Notes: generated by a model not told the origin, from the sequence alone. A stretch of 64,000 nt of DNA from Microbacterium sp. 1.5R (GCF_007667425.1 NZ_VDRC01000002.1:1112302-1176301); one strand, 5' to 3'; shown: positions 8,402-21,552, counted from the stretch's first letter. Made by a program: numbers and translations.

Positions 8402-10360
8402 TCACAGCTCTGGATCGAGGATATCGAGGCGGAGCGAGAGTGTGCTCCGAGACGAGCGGCCCTTGCCACGTCGCGCGGCGACGGCCTCGGCGACGACAGC
8501 CGCACGCAACGCCATCGCCACACGCGTGCCGGCGCCGTAGTCGAAGCGGACCAGCGCCCTGAGCCTCGGCGGGATGTCGTCGGACTCCACCGGCACGGGT
8601 CCGAGCACGGCGTCGGCGGGGAGGGAGAGCTCGCGCAGCGATTCCAACGCCCGCCCGATCGCGGCGGACGACCCCTCGACGAGAGCGACTCTGGCGGCCG
8701 GGGGCATGTGCAGGGGCGCTCGCTCCGCGAGCTCTGCACGGGCGTACCCCGCCTGGTTCCAGGTCGCCAGCGCGCGGGCGACCGAGCCGTCGACCCCGAC
8801 GAGATGCACCGGAGCGCCGGGAGCGGCGAGAGCCGCGGCGTTCGACCACCAGCGCAGACATGCCTCGCCGATGCGGAGGTCGGGGGCCTGCAGCATCCGC
8901 GGGCCGTCCAGCAGCACGACGGCGCGGTATCCGCCCTCGGCGATCGGTTCTGCTCCGCGCGTCGCCACGACGAGCGCCGGCTTGTCCGCCACGCGTTCGA
9001 CCGGGTGGGCGCTGTCGGCCACGATCACCCGGATGCCGGGAAACGCGCGACCCAGCTCATCGGCGGTGCGTTCGCTGCCAGACGATGCGAGCCGCAGCTT
9101 GGTCGACGAGCAGACCGGGCAGCTCCAGGCGCGCGCCCCCCGGCCGCACCAGCCGCAGACGGGGACGGCGCCGCGGTGCGTGGCTCCGAGGGGTCCACCG
9201 CAATGGGGGCAGCGGGCGGGCGCGCGGCACTCGGCGCAGACGAGCGACGGCGCGAAGCCAGGGCGGGAGACCTGGATGAGGACCGGTCCCTCCGCCGCGG
9301 CGTTGCGGGCCGAGAGGAAGGCGGACGAGGGCATCCGCTGCGCGGTCGGCTGCTCCATCTCCTGCGGCGTGCTGAGGATCACGCGGGGCATCACGCGACG
9401 GCGGGCCCGGACGTCCTGCAACCACCCGCGGGCGACGAGCCGCTCCACATCGGTGGTACGGGTGTGCCCGGCGAACAGCAGGGCGGAACTCTCCTGCTCC
9501 TGCCTCAGCAGCGCCGCGTCGCGCGCGTTCACGTACGGCGCCAGGGGTTCTCCGAGCAGCGGATCACCGTCGTCCCAGATCGCCACCAGTCCGGCCCGCA
9601 CGGGTGCGTAGACGGCCGACCGGTTGCCGACGACGATGCACGGCGCGTCCTCCAGCGAACGGAGGAAGGCCCGGTAGCGATCGGGATTCGACTGGCGTGA
9701 GTCGTACCGCACCACGGAACCCTCGGGCGCCACCCCTTCGAGCGCTGTCAGCAGGCGGTCGAGATCCCGATGGTCGGGCACGACCAGGATGCTGGATGCT
9801 CCCCCGTCGAGCATGATCGTGGCCGTCGCGGCGAGCAGCGCGGCCCAGCCCTGCACGTCATCGCGCTGCTGCGGGATCGCCTCGATCGCCGCGCGTCCGC
9901 GCTGTGCGAGCACGGCGTCGAGTCCGTCGTACGCGTCGACGAGCTCGCTCGCGGCCTCGCGGGCGGCATCCGACGGTCGCAGCGGGTCGGTGTCGCCGGT
10001 CCACGACTTCTCGACGCGCACCTGTCGCTTGGGAATGACGAGCCGGAGGATGTCGGAGGCGGATCCGGCCGCCCGGTCTGCGGTGCGTCGCGCCAGCCGG
10101 TACAGCCGATCCGGCAGCACCGCGACCGGCGAGACGACGCTCTCGATCTCCGACAGCGGTCGATCCGCGTCGTCCTCGATGTCGAGTTCCACGACGTAGG
10201 CGTCGACCACTCGCCCGGCCGTCCGCAAGGGGACGCGCACGCGCACACCCGTGCCGATCTCGCCGAGCTCCTCGGGGATCGCGTAGTCGAACAGGCGGTC
10301 GAGTTGGGGCAGCGGCGATTCGAGGAGCACACGCGCGATGCGCCGGCTCTGTGTCACCAT
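8402..10360 (-). CDS. priA: PriA-family primosomal protein, helicase motifs degenerate
   Basis: This 652-residue protein aligns with PriA: an N-terminal DNA-binding domain (LDRLFDYAIP, RVRVPL) and a zinc cluster (CAECRAPARCPHCGG followed by CGWCGRGARAWSCPVC, seven clustered cysteines). The segment expected to hold Walker A (GxxGxGKT) reads LLAATATIMLDGGASSILVVP, with no GKT. The DEAH box position reads AIWDDGDPLL. Actinobacterial PriA proteins are known to have lost these motifs, so it is probably a structural replication-restart factor without ATP-driven unwinding. The ATG at 10360 is eight bases after the metK stop. GTG directly follows the ATG. Confidence 0.9.
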   Translation of the reverse strand: MVTQSRRIARVLLESPLPQLDRLFDYAIPEELGEIGTGVRVRVPLRTAGRVVDAYVVELDIEDDADRPLSEIESVVSPVAVLPDRLYRLARRTADRAAGSASDILRLVIPKRQVRVEKSWTGDTDPLRPSDAAREAASELVDAYDGLDAVLAQRGRAAIEAIPQQRDDVQGWAALLAATATIMLDGGASSILVVPDHRDLDRLLTALEGVAPEGSVVRYDSRQSNPDRYRAFLRSLEDAPCIVVGNRSAVYAPVRAGLVAIWDDGDPLLGEPLAPYVNARDAALLRQEQESSALLFAGHTRTTDVERLVARGWLQDVRARRRVMPRVILSTPQEMEQPTAQRMPSSAFLSARNAAAEGPVLIQVSRPGFAPSLVCAECRAPARCPHCGGPLGATHRGAVPVCGWCGRGARAWSCPVCSSTKLRLASSGSERTADELGRAFPGIRVIVADSAHPVERVADKPALVVATRGAEPIAEGGYRAVVLLDGPRMLQAPDLRIGEACLRWWSNAAALAAPGAPVHLVGVDGSVARALATWNQAGYARAELAERAPLHMPPAARVALVEGSSAAIGRALESLRELSLPADAVLGPVPVESDDIPPRLRALVRFDYGAGTRVAMALRAAVVAEAVAARRGKGRSSRSTLSLRLDILDPEL

Positions 10361-10367
10361 CGCGCGC

Positions 10368-11561
10368 TCAGAGGCCGGCAGCCCGCCGCAGGTCTTCGGC
10401 GCGGTCGGTCCGTTCCCACGTGAACTCGGGGAGCTCGCGTCCGAAGTGCCCGTAGGCTGCGGTCTGCGCGTAGATCGGTCGCAGCAGGTCGAGCTGTTCG
10501 ATGATCGCCTGCGGGCGCAGGTCGAACACATCGAGGATCGCGCGGGTGATCGCCTCATCCGAGACCTTGCCGGTGCCGAACGTCTCGACGTAGAGGCCGA
10601 CGGGTCGTGCGACCCCGATGGCGTAGGCGACCTGCACCTCGAGGCGTTCGGCGAGGCCGGCCGCGACGGCGTTCTTGGCGACCCACCGCGTGGCATAGGC
10701 GCCCGAGCGGTCGACCTTCGACGGGTCCTTCCCGCTGAAGGCGCCACCGCCGTGGCGCGCGGCACCGCCGTACGTGTCGATGATGATCTTGCGTCCGGTG
10801 AGACCGGCGTCGCCCTTGGGGCCCCCTGTCACGAAGGGCCCTGCCGGATTGATGTAGTAGGTGACGTCGTCGAGGTCGAGCCCGGTGGTCGCGAGGACCG
10901 GGTCGATGACGTGCTCGCGCACGCGGGCCTGCAGCTCCTCCTGGGAGATCTCGGGGTTGTGCTGCGTGGAGAGCACGATCGCGTCGACCGTCTTCGGGGT
11001 GAACCCGTCGTAGCCCAGGGTGACCTGGGTCTTGCCATCCGGTCGGAGGAAAGGCAGCTCGCCCGAGCGGCGCACCTCGGCGAGCCGTTCCGCGATGCGG
11101 TGAGCCGTCCAGGCGGCCATCGGCATCAGCTGCGGCGTCTCGTCGGTCGCGAAGCCGAACATGATGCCCTGGTCGCCGGCGCCGAGACCGTCGAGCGGAT
11201 CGATCGACGAGCCGTCTCGATGCTCCTGCGCGTTGTCGACGCCGTGGGCGATGTCGGACGACTGCTCCCCCACCGAGACGCTGACGCCGCACGAATCACC
11301 GTCGAATCCGGTGTCGCTCGACGTGTAGCCGATGCCGTTGACGACCTGGCGCACGATCGTCGGGATGTCGACGTAGGCCTCGGTGCGGATCTCGCCGGCG
11401 ACGTGCACGAGTCCGGTCGTCACGAGGGTCTCGACCGCGACACGGGAGCCGGGGTCCTTCGCGAGGAGACCGTCGAGGATGCTGTCCGAGATCTGGTCGC
11501 AGATCTTGTCCGGGTGCCCCTCGGTGACGGACTCGGACGTGAACAGACGCAGGGCGCTCAT
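10368..11561 (-). CDS. metK: S-adenosylmethionine synthetase
   Basis: MetK makes SAM from ATP and methionine and works as a cytoplasmic tetramer. The 397-residue protein has the normal length and shows the ATP-site opening [15 protein letters not shown] (H17, D19), the signature GAGDQG (127-132) and the P-loop-like [21 protein letters not shown] precedes the ATG by eight bases. In many actinobacteria coaBC lies between rpoZ and metK; here only 92 bases with a hairpin separate them. I see no SAM riboswitch in that gap. Confidence 0.97.
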   Translation of the reverse strand: MSALRLFTSESVTEGHPDKICDQISDSILDGLLAKDPGSRVAVETLVTTGLVHVAGEIRTEAYVDIPTIVRQVVNGIGYTSSDTGFDGDSCGVSVSVGEQSSDIAHGVDNAQEHRDGSSIDPLDGLGAGDQGIMFGFATDETPQLMPMAAWTAHRIAERLAEVRRSGELPFLRPDGKTQVTLGYDGFTPKTVDAIVLSTQHNPEISQEELQARVREHVIDPVLATTGLDLDDVTYYINPAGPFVTGGPKGDAGLTGRKIIIDTYGGAARHGGGAFSGKDPSKVDRSGAYATRWVAKNAVAAGLAERLEVQVAYAIGVARPVGLYVETFGTGKVSDEAITRAILDVFDLRPQAIIEQLDLLRPIYAQTAAYGHFGRELPEFTWERTDRAEDLRRAAGL

Positions 11562-11613
11562 CGGTGCTCCAGAACGGGATCGATCGGTGTGCAGGGAATG
11601 ATCCCATTGTGAA

Positions 11614-11643
11614 CCGTGCCGCCGACATCAGCCGGCGGCACGG
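11614..11643 (-). terminator. Hairpin between rpoZ and metK, probable terminator or attenuator
   Basis: A perfect 10-bp inverted repeat, CCGTGCCGCC and GGCGGCACGG, flanks a 10-base loop eleven bases after the rpoZ stop. On the minus strand it is followed by TTCACAATGGG, with only a weak T run. It could end rpoZ transcripts partially and set metK apart, or stabilise the upstream message. Confidence 0.55.
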
Positions 11644-11653
11644 ACATAGGAGG

Positions 11654-11911
11654 TCACTCTGCGTGACGCAGGCGGAGCTTGTCCTCGTTGATCTCGTGCA
11701 GAGCGATGGTCAACGGCTTGTCCTCGACCGAGGAGTCGACGAGCGGGCCGACGTTGTCGAAGAGATTTCCCTCGTGCAGGTCCGAGTAGTAGTCGTTGAT
11801 CTGCCGAGCGCGCTTCGCCGCGTAGATGACGAGCTCGTACTTGGAGTCCACTCGGTCGAGAAGGTTGTCGATGGGGGGATCGATGATGCCCTTGTTGTGG
11901 TGTCCGGCCAT
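11654..11911 (-). CDS. rpoZ: RNA polymerase omega subunit
   Basis: Omega helps fold and hold the beta-prime subunit in RNA polymerase. The 85-residue protein carries the family core [27 protein letters not shown] and the acidic/basic end typical of actinobacterial omega ([18 protein letters not shown]). A clear GGAGGTCACC precedes the ATG. It lies between gmk and metK, the conserved actinobacterial position, but coaBC, usually the next gene, is missing. Confidence 0.95.
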   Translation of the reverse strand: MAGHHNKGIIDPPIDNLLDRVDSKYELVIYAAKRARQINDYYSDLHEGNLFDNVGPLVDSSVEDKPLTIALHEINEDKLRLRHAE

Positions 11912-11974
11912 GGTGACCTCCTGATCAGGCGACGGGTTCGTCGCGAAGACGGCGCAATGGGCGCGCGAGAAGAC

Positions 11975-12883
11975 TCAGCGCGCAGAGCTTGAAGACAATT
12001 CTACGACCTCGGCGGCCGCAGCGGCGACGTCCTCGTTCACGACGAGGTGATCGAACTCGTTCTGGGCGGCGAGTTCGACCTTCGCGGTGCGCAGGCGGCG
12101 TGCCCTCTCCTCCGGCCCCTCGGTGCCCCGGCCGACGAGTCGATGGACGAGTTCGTCCCACGTCGGCGGCAGCAGGAAGATCAGTGTCGCACTCGGCTCG
12201 GCCTTGCGCACCTGACGCGCACCCTGCAGGTCGATCTCCAGCAGCACGGTCTTGCCTGCGGCCAGAGCGGCGTCGATCGGTGCACGGGGGGTCCCGTACC
12301 GGGACCGGTTGTGCACCACCGCGTACTCGAGCAGCTCGCCGGCATCGATGAGGCGGTCGAACTCGGCATCGTCGACGAAGTAGTAGTGCACGCCGTCGAT
12401 CTCGCCGGGCCGGGGCGCGCGAGTGGTCGCCGACACCGACAGGTGGATCTCGGGATTGTGCTCGCGGATGTGCGCCGCGACCGTCCCCTTGCCGACGGCG
12501 GTCGGCCCGGCGAGCACGAGGAGTCTACTGCGCCCGCCGCGGGGCACGATCACCGGGAACCGCTCGTCGAGCCACCGCGAGAGCGAGACGCGCTGCCGGA
12601 CCCCGAGGCCGCCGAGTCGCTTGACGGGAGAGATCCCGAGGTCGGCGAGGATGCGATCGCGCTTGCTCGCACCGATGGCCGGGAGCGCGAGGAGGAAGTC
12701 GGTGATGCGCATCGACCCCTCGACCGAATCGGGATCGGCGCTCGCACGGGCGAGCACGCTCTGCGGAGTCGTCACGCGCATGGTGAGGTCGCGCTTCAGC
12801 GCCGCCCGGGCGCGGCGGCGCTCCACGGCCTTGCGGGCGGCGGCCGCGCGATCGACCTCGGGAACGGGACGAGCCTCAGCCAC
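11975..12883 (-). CDS. gmk: Fusion of an mIHF-type DNA-binding domain to guanylate kinase
   Basis: The 302-residue product is about 100 residues longer than ordinary guanylate kinase. Residues 12-108 match actinobacterial integration host factor (mIHF/sIHF): a basic helix [18 protein letters not shown], then [20 protein letters not shown] (helix-two-turn-helix) and [14 protein letters not shown]. Residues 120-300 are guanylate kinase: Walker [10 protein letters not shown] (126-134), [13 protein letters not shown], and the GMP-binding YYFVDDAEF region. In Mycobacterium and Streptomyces mihF is a separate gene just upstream of gmk; here the two read as one frame with no internal stop. The GTG start overlaps the pyrF stop by eight bases. 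The kinase makes GDP from GMP; whether the fused domain still binds DNA is unknown. Confidence 0.9.
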   Translation of the reverse strand: MAEARPVPEVDRAAAARKAVERRRARAALKRDLTMRVTTPQSVLARASADPDSVEGSMRITDFLLALPAIGASKRDRILADLGISPVKRLGGLGVRQRVSLSRWLDERFPVIVPRGGRSRLLVLAGPTAVGKGTVAAHIREHNPEIHLSVSATTRAPRPGEIDGVHYYFVDDAEFDRLIDAGELLEYAVVHNRSRYGTPRAPIDAALAAGKTVLLEIDLQGARQVRKAEPSATLIFLLPPTWDELVHRLVGRGTEGPEERARRLRTAKVELAAQNEFDHLVVNEDVAAAAAEVVELSSSSAR

Positions 12884-13717
12884 GGCTGACCTCTCTGTAC
12901 TCGGCGACGCGCGCCTCGATGGCGTCGGCGAGCCCGTGCGGCCCAGCCGTGAGGATGCTGCGGCTCTCGCTCGCGATGACGGCGGGGCTCATCGAGCCGA
13001 AGCGACGATGCAGGTCGGCGGGCGATGCGCCCTGCGCACCGAACCCCGGCGCCAGGATGGGGGCGGCCGGTGAGAAGGCCGCGAGTCCGGCATCCGTCCA
13101 GTCGACGGTCGCACCGATCACGAAGCCGATGCTCCCCCACTCCCCCGTGCGGCCCCGTTCCGCGTTGCGCGCCGACACGACCGAGACGATGTCGGCGGAT
13201 ACCGAGCGCCCCGTCTCCGACTGCGACCGCTGCAGCGGCTCCGCCTCGGGGTTGCTGGTCGCCGCCAGCACGAAGACGCCCTTGCCGTGCGCCTGCGCGA
13301 GATCGAACGTGCCGTCGAGCGCGCCGACCCCGAGGAACGGGTTCACGGTGAGCGCGTCGGCTTCGAACGCCGACCCGGGTGCGAGCCATGCTGACGCGTA
13401 GGCGTCCATGGTCGTGCCGATGTCTCCGCGCTTGGCATCGGCGATCACGACCAGACCCGCCGCCCGCGCCGCAGCGAGAACATCCTCCAGCGCGGCGAAA
13501 CCCGCGGATCCGAACCGCTCGAAGAACGACACCTGCGGCTTGACGACACCCGCCCGTCCCGCGGTCGCCTCGACCACGCGGAGGCCGAACTCCCGCGTGC
13601 CCGCCGCATCCTGCCCGAGGCCCCAGGCGTCGAGAAGGGCAGCATGCGGATCGATGCCGACGCAGAGCGGGCCGCGCTCGTTCAGGACGGCGCGGACCCG
13701 TTCACCGAACGGAGTGG

Positions 13718-13721
<4 letters not shown>
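12876..13721 (-). CDS. pyrF: Orotidine 5'-phosphate decarboxylase (long, mycobacterial type)
   Basis: PyrF makes UMP from OMP, the last step of pyrimidine synthesis. The 281-residue protein is the longer type 2 form found in actinobacteria. The catalytic signature [15 protein letters not shown] is present, as are CVGIDPH at the first barrel strand and [10 protein letters not shown] at the phosphate site. The GTG start overlaps the carB stop (GTGA). The pyrD gene that lies between carB and pyrF in Streptomyces is absent here, so dihydroorotate dehydrogenase must be encoded elsewhere. Confidence 0.95.
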
Positions 13722-17004
<3,283 letters not shown>

Positions 17005-17005
<1 letters not shown>

Positions 17006-18150
17006 TACTGAGCGTCCTTCTTGTTCGCGATGACCATCTCGCGGAAGCGGTCGAAGAGGTAGTTGGCGTCGTGCGGACCGGCCGCTGCCTCCGGGTGGTA
17101 CTGCACCGAGAAGGCGGGGATGTCGAGGGCGCGCAGGCCCTCGACCACGTTGTCGTTGAGGCCGACGTGGCTGACCTCGACCTTGCCGTACCCGTGCGGG
17201 CTGTCGAACGAGCCGTCGAGCGGGGCGTCGACCGCGAACCCGTGGTTGTGCGCGGTGATCTCCACCCGACCTGTCTGCTTGTCGAGCACCGGCTGATTGA
17301 TGCCGCGATGGCCGAACGGCAGCTTGTAGGTGCCGAGACCGAGGGCGCGGCCGAGCAGCTGGTTGCCGAAGCAGATGCCGAAGAACGGCAGCCCGTCGTC
17401 GAGGACGGAGCGGAGCAGTTCGACGTGGTCGCCGGATGCCGCGGGGTCGCCGGGGCCGTTCGAGTAGAACACGGCGACGGGATCGATCGCGCGGACCTCG
17501 TCGATGGTGACGTCCTGCGGCAGCACGTGCACCTCGAAGCCGCGGGCAGCGAGGTTGTCGATCGTGGCCTGCTTGACGCCGAGGTCGAGGACGGCGAGGT
17601 TGCCGACCTTCTCGCCGACGGCATCCGTCACCGTCGCGACGTCGACCGAGACCTGCGCCGAGAGGTTCTGCCCGGCCATCTGGGGGGCCTCCCGCACGAT
17701 GCGGAGCTGCTCATCGGCATCGAGATGCGCGGCCTCGCCCGAGAAGATGCCGCCGCGCATGGAACCGGCGGAGCGGATGTGGCGGGTGATGGAGCGGGTG
17801 TCGATGCCGCTGATGCCGACGATGCCGTCCTGCACGAGGATCTCGTCGAGCGAGGCGTTCGCCCGCCAGTTCGACACCACCCGCGAAGGGTCGCGCACGA
17901 TGTAGCCGGCCACCCAGATGCGACGCGACTCGGTGTCTTCGTCGTTCATCCCGGTGTTGCCGATGTGCGGCGCGGTCTGCAGCACGATCTGCCCGGCGTA
18001 GGACGGGTCGGTGAGCGTCTCCTGGTAGCCGGACATTCCGGTCGCGAAGACGACCTCGCCGAGCGTGGTGCCGAGCGCACCGTAGGCGCGGCCGGTGTGG
18101 CGGGTACCGTCCTCGAGGACCAGGACGGCGGGTTCGGGGAGGGAGGTCAT
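17005..18150 (-). CDS. carA: Carbamoyl phosphate synthase, small (glutaminase) subunit
   Basis: CarA hydrolyses glutamine and channels ammonia to CarB. The 381-residue protein has the N-terminal CarA domain ([34 protein letters not shown]) and a class I glutamine amidotransferase domain with the nucleophile in [12 protein letters not shown] and the His-Glu pair in QYHPEAA. Its start overlaps the stop of the PH-like protein (ATGA) and its end overlaps carB. All the pyr genes here are thus translationally linked. Confidence 0.97.
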
Positions 18151-18680
18151 GACTGTTCTCCTGTGTCGGTCGTGATGTCGTCGCCGGCGTCTGACGCGGG
18201 GACGAGTCGTTGCAATGCTGAGATGAAGTTCTTCGGGTCGCCATCGGTGACACGAAGGTAGGAATCGACGACCGTGTCGTCGGCGGCGTTCCAGGCGACC
18301 CGCACGAGACCACCCGGCTCGACCACGCGGTCGATCGTGACGGTGGCCCTGTCCACGCCGGCGAGACGCTCGGTGGCGAGGAACACCGTCGGCGCGCCGT
18401 CGAGGCAGAGGGCGAGACCGCGGTCGGTCACCGCGACCTCGCCTCGCGCCCGATAGGCGAGCGGAGACATCGTGAGGCGTTCGAGCGGCTGGTCGTGCTT
18501 CGTGGTCGACACGTACAGCACCTGATGCCGGTCGAGCACCTCGGCGTGCTCAGGCACTCCGAGCGGGGCGGCGAGCCCCGCGTCGCGTCGGAGCCGTCGC
18601 CGCCAGGCGAGGAGCATGGCCAGCAGCGCGAGCGCTGCCAGCGCGATCATCACGGCGATCGCGACGTCCCTGGGGATCAT
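18147..18680 (-). CDS. PH-like domain membrane protein of the pyrimidine operon
   Basis: The 177-residue product has one N-terminal membrane segment (about residues 6-25) followed by a basic RRRLRRD stop-transfer and a soluble cytoplasmic domain rich in beta strands ([33 protein letters not shown]). It corresponds in position and design to the actinobacterial gene between pyrC and carA (Rv1382 in M. tuberculosis), whose function is not known. It overlaps pyrC by four bases upstream and carA by four bases downstream, so strict coexpression with pyrimidine synthesis is expected. Confidence 0.8.
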   Translation of the reverse strand: MIPRDVAIAVMIALAALALLAMLLAWRRRLRRDAGLAAPLGVPEHAEVLDRHQVLYVSTTKHDQPLERLTMSPLAYRARGEVAVTDRGLALCLDGAPTVFLATERLAGVDRATVTIDRVVEPGGLVRVAWNAADDTVVDSYLRVTDGDPKNFISALQRLVPASDAGDDITTDTGEQS

Positions 18681-19981
18681 GCGCGCAGCTCCTCGACGAC
18701 CGAGCCGGACTCCACCGTCACCGTGCCGCCGTGGATCGTGTATTCGACACGGCCGGGCAGCTCACGACCGAGGTACGGCGAGTTCGCGCTGCGACCGTGC
18801 AGGTCTGCCGCCGTGAACACGCCGGCTGCGGACGCGTCGTACAGGGTGATCTGTGCGGGTGCTCCCACCTCGAGCGGCGTGCCGTGTCCGGCGAGGCGGC
18901 CGATGCGGGCGGGCGCGGCGCTCATGACGCGCGCGACGTCGCTCCAGCCGATCAGTCCGGTCTGCACCATCGACTGGTGCACGACGCGCAGAGCGCTCTC
19001 GAGACCCACCATGCCGTTCGCCGCCGCCTGCCACTCGCACGCCTTGTGCTCGCTCGGATGCGGAGCGTGGTCGGTCGCGACGATGTCGATCGTGCCGTCG
19101 GCGAGTCCCTCGCGCACCGCGAGCACGTCCTCCTCGCGGCGGAGCGGCGGATTCACCTTGTACCGCGCGTCGTAGCCTCGCACCAGCTCGTCGGTGAGGA
19201 GCAGGTGGTGCGGCGTGACCTCGGCCGTCACCGCGATCCCCCGCTTCTTCGCCCACCGGATGATGTCGACGGATCCCGCTGTCGACAGGTGGCAGACGTG
19301 CAGCCTCGATCCGACGTGCTCGGCGAGCAGCACGTCGCGGGCGATGATCGACTCCTCCGCGACGGCCGGCCACCCGGCCAGTCCCAGTTCTGCGGAGACG
19401 GTGCCCTCGTTCATCTGGGCGCCCTCGGTCAGACGGGGGTCCTGCGCGTGCTGCGCGATCACGCCGTCGAACGACTTCACGTACTCGAGGGCGCGTCGCA
19501 TGATGAGCGGGTCGAACACGCAGAAGCCGTCGTCGCTGAACACCCGCACCCTGGCGCGTGACGTCGCCATGGCTCCGAGCTCTGCGAGCCGCTCGCCCTT
19601 CTGCCCCACGGTGACCGCGCCGATGGGCTGCACTGTGGCGTAGCCGGCGGCCTCGCCGAGCGCGAGCTCCTGCTCGACGACGCCGGCCGTGTCGGCGACC
19701 GGCGAGGTGTTCGGCATCGCGAAGACGGCCGTGAACCCGCCGGCCGCAGCGGCCCGCGTGCCGGTGAGGATCGTCTCGGAGGCCTCGTAGCCCGGCTCAC
19801 GGAGGTGGGTGTGCAGATCGACGAGGCCGGGCAGGGCGACCAGCCCGGACGCATCGATGACGCGAGCGCCCGAACGCTGCAGTCCGGAGCCGATCTCGGC
19901 GATCCGCCCGTCCTGCACGATGATGTCGGCGCTCTCGGCGCCGAGAAGTTCTGCGCCGGTGATGACGAGGGTCTCGCTCAC
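18677..19981 (-). CDS. pyrC: Dihydroorotase
   Basis: PyrC cyclises carbamoyl aspartate to dihydroorotate. At 434 residues it is the class I amidohydrolase type. Visible metal and substrate motifs are [19 protein letters not shown], the HAQDP and [10 protein letters not shown] histidines, and the terminal catalytic ATDHAPH. It starts at GTG overlapping the pyrB stop (GTGA) and ends in a 4-base overlap with the PH-like gene. Confidence 0.96.
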   Translation of the reverse strand: MSETLVITGAELLGAESADIIVQDGRIAEIGSGLQRSGARVIDASGLVALPGLVDLHTHLREPGYEASETILTGTRAAAAGGFTAVFAMPNTSPVADTAGVVEQELALGEAAGYATVQPIGAVTVGQKGERLAELGAMATSRARVRVFSDDGFCVFDPLIMRRALEYVKSFDGVIAQHAQDPRLTEGAQMNEGTVSAELGLAGWPAVAEESIIARDVLLAEHVGSRLHVCHLSTAGSVDIIRWAKKRGIAVTAEVTPHHLLLTDELVRGYDARYKVNPPLRREEDVLAVREGLADGTIDIVATDHAPHPSEHKACEWQAAANGMVGLESALRVVHQSMVQTGLIGWSDVARVMSAAPARIGRLAGHGTPLEVGAPAQITLYDASAAGVFTAADLHGRSANSPYLGRELPGRVEYTIHGGTVTVESGSVVEELRA

Positions 19982-20943
19982 AGGTCTCCCCCTCGTTCGT
20001 CGTCTCTTTCGCCCGCAAGGAGCAGGTACAGCACTGCCATCCGGATGGACACCCCGTTCGTGACCTGCTCCAGCACGGTGGAGCGCGGCGAATCGGCGGC
20101 CTCGGAGGAGATCTCCAACCCGCGGTTCATGGGTCCGGGATGCATGACAATGCTATCGTCCGGCAGAGCGGCAACGCGCCGTGCATCGAGCCCCCACCGG
20201 CGGGAATACTCCCGCTCAGTCGGGAAATACGCGGCATTCATCCGCTCCAGCTGGATTCGCAGCATCATGACCGCATCCGGCTCGGCGGCCAGCGCCTCGT
20301 CGAGGTCGTAGACGACCCGCACCGGCCACAACGACACGTTCTGCGGCACGAGAGTCGGGGGCGACACGAGCGTCACCTCGGCGCCGAGAGTTGTGAGCAG
20401 CCAGACGTTCGACCGTGCGACGCGGGAGTGCAGCACGTCGCCCACGATCACGACGTGGATGCCCGACAGATCGCGCCCGCGGCTCTCAGCGCCGAAACGG
20501 CGTTTGCGGATGGTGAACGCATCGAGCAGCGCCTGAGTCGGATGCTCGTGCGTGCCGTCGCCGGCGTTCACGACTCCGGCGGAGATCCAGCCGCTCGTCG
20601 CGAGCGTCTGCGGGGCGCCGGAGGCGTGGTGCCGGATGACGACGGCATCCGCGCCCATGGCCTGCAGCGTCTGCGCGGTGTCCTTCAGGCTCTCGCCCTT
20701 CGAGACGCTCGACCCCTTGGCGGCGAAGTTGATCACGTCGGCGGAGAGACGCTTGGCCGCAGCCTCGAACGAGATCCGGGTGCGGGTCGAGTCCTCGAAG
20801 AAGAGGTTCACGACGGTCTTGCCGCGCAGGGTCGGGAGCTTCTTGACTTCGCGCGACTGCGTGTCGGACATGTCCTCCGCGACGTCGAGGATGCGAAGGG
20901 CGGTCGCGCGGTCGAGGGTGCGGGTGTCGAGCAGATGCCTCAT
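19978..20943 (-). CDS. pyrB: Aspartate carbamoyltransferase catalytic chain
   Basis: PyrB joins carbamoyl phosphate and aspartate, the committed step of pyrimidine synthesis. The 321-residue protein shows the carbamoyl phosphate loop EDSTRTR (51-57), the HPTQALLD motif and HPGPMNRG near the end. No pyrI regulatory chain follows, so control is expected to act on expression through PyrR. It overlaps pyrR upstream and pyrC downstream by four bases each. Confidence 0.96.
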   Translation of the reverse strand: MRHLLDTRTLDRATALRILDVAEDMSDTQSREVKKLPTLRGKTVVNLFFEDSTRTRISFEAAAKRLSADVINFAAKGSSVSKGESLKDTAQTLQAMGADAVVIRHHASGAPQTLATSGWISAGVVNAGDGTHEHPTQALLDAFTIRKRRFGAESRGRDLSGIHVVIVGDVLHSRVARSNVWLLTTLGAEVTLVSPPTLVPQNVSLWPVRVVYDLDEALAAEPDAVMMLRIQLERMNAAYFPTEREYSRRWGLDARRVAALPDDSIVMHPGPMNRGLEISSEAADSPRSTVLEQVTNGVSIRMAVLYLLLAGERDDERGGDL

Positions 20944-21470
20944 GCCTCGATCGTCACCTCCTCGGCGCCGTCGTATTCGCGCAGGCGCACGTTCACGCGC
21001 TCCTGACGCGACGACGGGATGTTCTTGCCGACGAAGTCCGGTCGGACGGGCAGCTCACGATGCCCGCGGTCCACGAGGATCGCGAGGCGGACGGCAGCCG
21101 GACGCCCGATCGACTGCAGGGCGTCGAGGGCGGCGCGGATGCTGCGGCCGGAGAACAGCACGTCGTCGACGAGCACGACGGTGCGGCCGTCGACGCCCCC
21201 GGCGGGGATGTCCGTCGGATGGGGAGACCGGGTCGGGTGCTTCGCCAGGTCGTCGCGGAACAGCGTGACGTCGAGAGCCCCGACGGGCACCGACGTCTGA
21301 GCGATCTCGTCGATCAGACGGGCGAGGCGCTGGGCGAGAGCCACCCCGCGGGTCGGAATGCCCAGCAGGACGAGGTCCTCCGCTCCCCGATTCGACTCGA
21401 GGATCTCATGCGCGATGCGGGTCAATGCCCGCGTGATATCGGCGTCGTGCAGCACGGTTCGTGCGCCCAT
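20940..21470 (-). CDS. pyrR: PyrR: pyr mRNA-binding regulator and uracil phosphoribosyltransferase
   Basis: PyrR senses UMP/PRPP and binds pyr mRNA; it may also make UMP from uracil. The 176-residue protein has the PRPP loop [20 protein letters not shown] and the GIPTRG motif. I start at the ATG at 21470 ([12 protein letters not shown]), preceded by GGAGAAGGGAG. An in-frame GTG at 21494 would add eight arginine-rich residues, but it lies inside the leader hairpin described separately, so it is unlikely. PyrR is first in the operon, so it can control its own translation and everything coupled to it. Confidence 0.94.
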   Translation of the reverse strand: MGARTVLHDADITRALTRIAHEILESNRGAEDLVLLGIPTRGVALAQRLARLIDEIAQTSVPVGALDVTLFRDDLAKHPTRSPHPTDIPAGGVDGRTVVLVDDVLFSGRSIRAALDALQSIGRPAAVRLAILVDRGHRELPVRPDFVGKNIPSSRQERVNVRLREYDGAEEVTIEA

Positions 21471-21485
21471 CAGCCGCTCCCTTCT

Positions 21486-21501
21486 CCGCCTCACAGGACG
21501 G
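21486..21501 (-). promoter_or_regulatory. PyrR-binding-type RNA hairpin in the pyrR leader
   Basis: The minus-strand leader contains CCGTCCTGTGAGGCGG. It folds as CCG, a bulged U, CC, the loop UGUGA, GG, then CGG. The core UCCUGUGAGGC fits the UCCNGNGAGGC pattern of Bacillus PyrR-binding loops as I recall it, including the bulge and the NGNGA loop. Its 3' arm runs into the GGAG of the pyrR ribosome-binding region 15 bases before the ATG. PyrR with UMP bound here could block translation initiation, the mechanism reported for mycobacteria. I see no attenuator terminator downstream. Confidence 0.65.
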
Positions 21502-21524
21502 TGTTAAAGGTTGCTTGCCCCTCC

Positions 21525-21530
21525 ACCCTA
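21525..21530 (-). promoter_or_regulatory. Candidate -10 box of the pyr operon promoter
   Basis: TAGGGT on the minus strand fits the actinobacterial TANNNT -10 pattern and lies 54 bases before the pyrR ATG. A start about seven bases downstream would give a leader of roughly 48 bases holding the PyrR hairpin. No good -35 is visible, so the assignment is tentative. Confidence 0.45.
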
Positions 21531-21552
21531 TCGGAGGCGACGGGTCCGTCTC

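Noticed and set aside
7340..9700. Plus-strand open frame of 786 codons opposite fmt and priA
   Set aside because: It is an antisense shadow that spans two genes with strong family motifs, and has no ribosome-binding site.
11562..11653. SAM riboswitch upstream of metK
   Set aside because: The gap is too short for one and contains only a simple 10-bp inverted repeat without riboswitch core motifs.
21471..21494. GTG at 21494 as the pyrR start
   Set aside because: It lies in the loop of the leader hairpin and would add an Arg-rich stretch not seen in PyrR.
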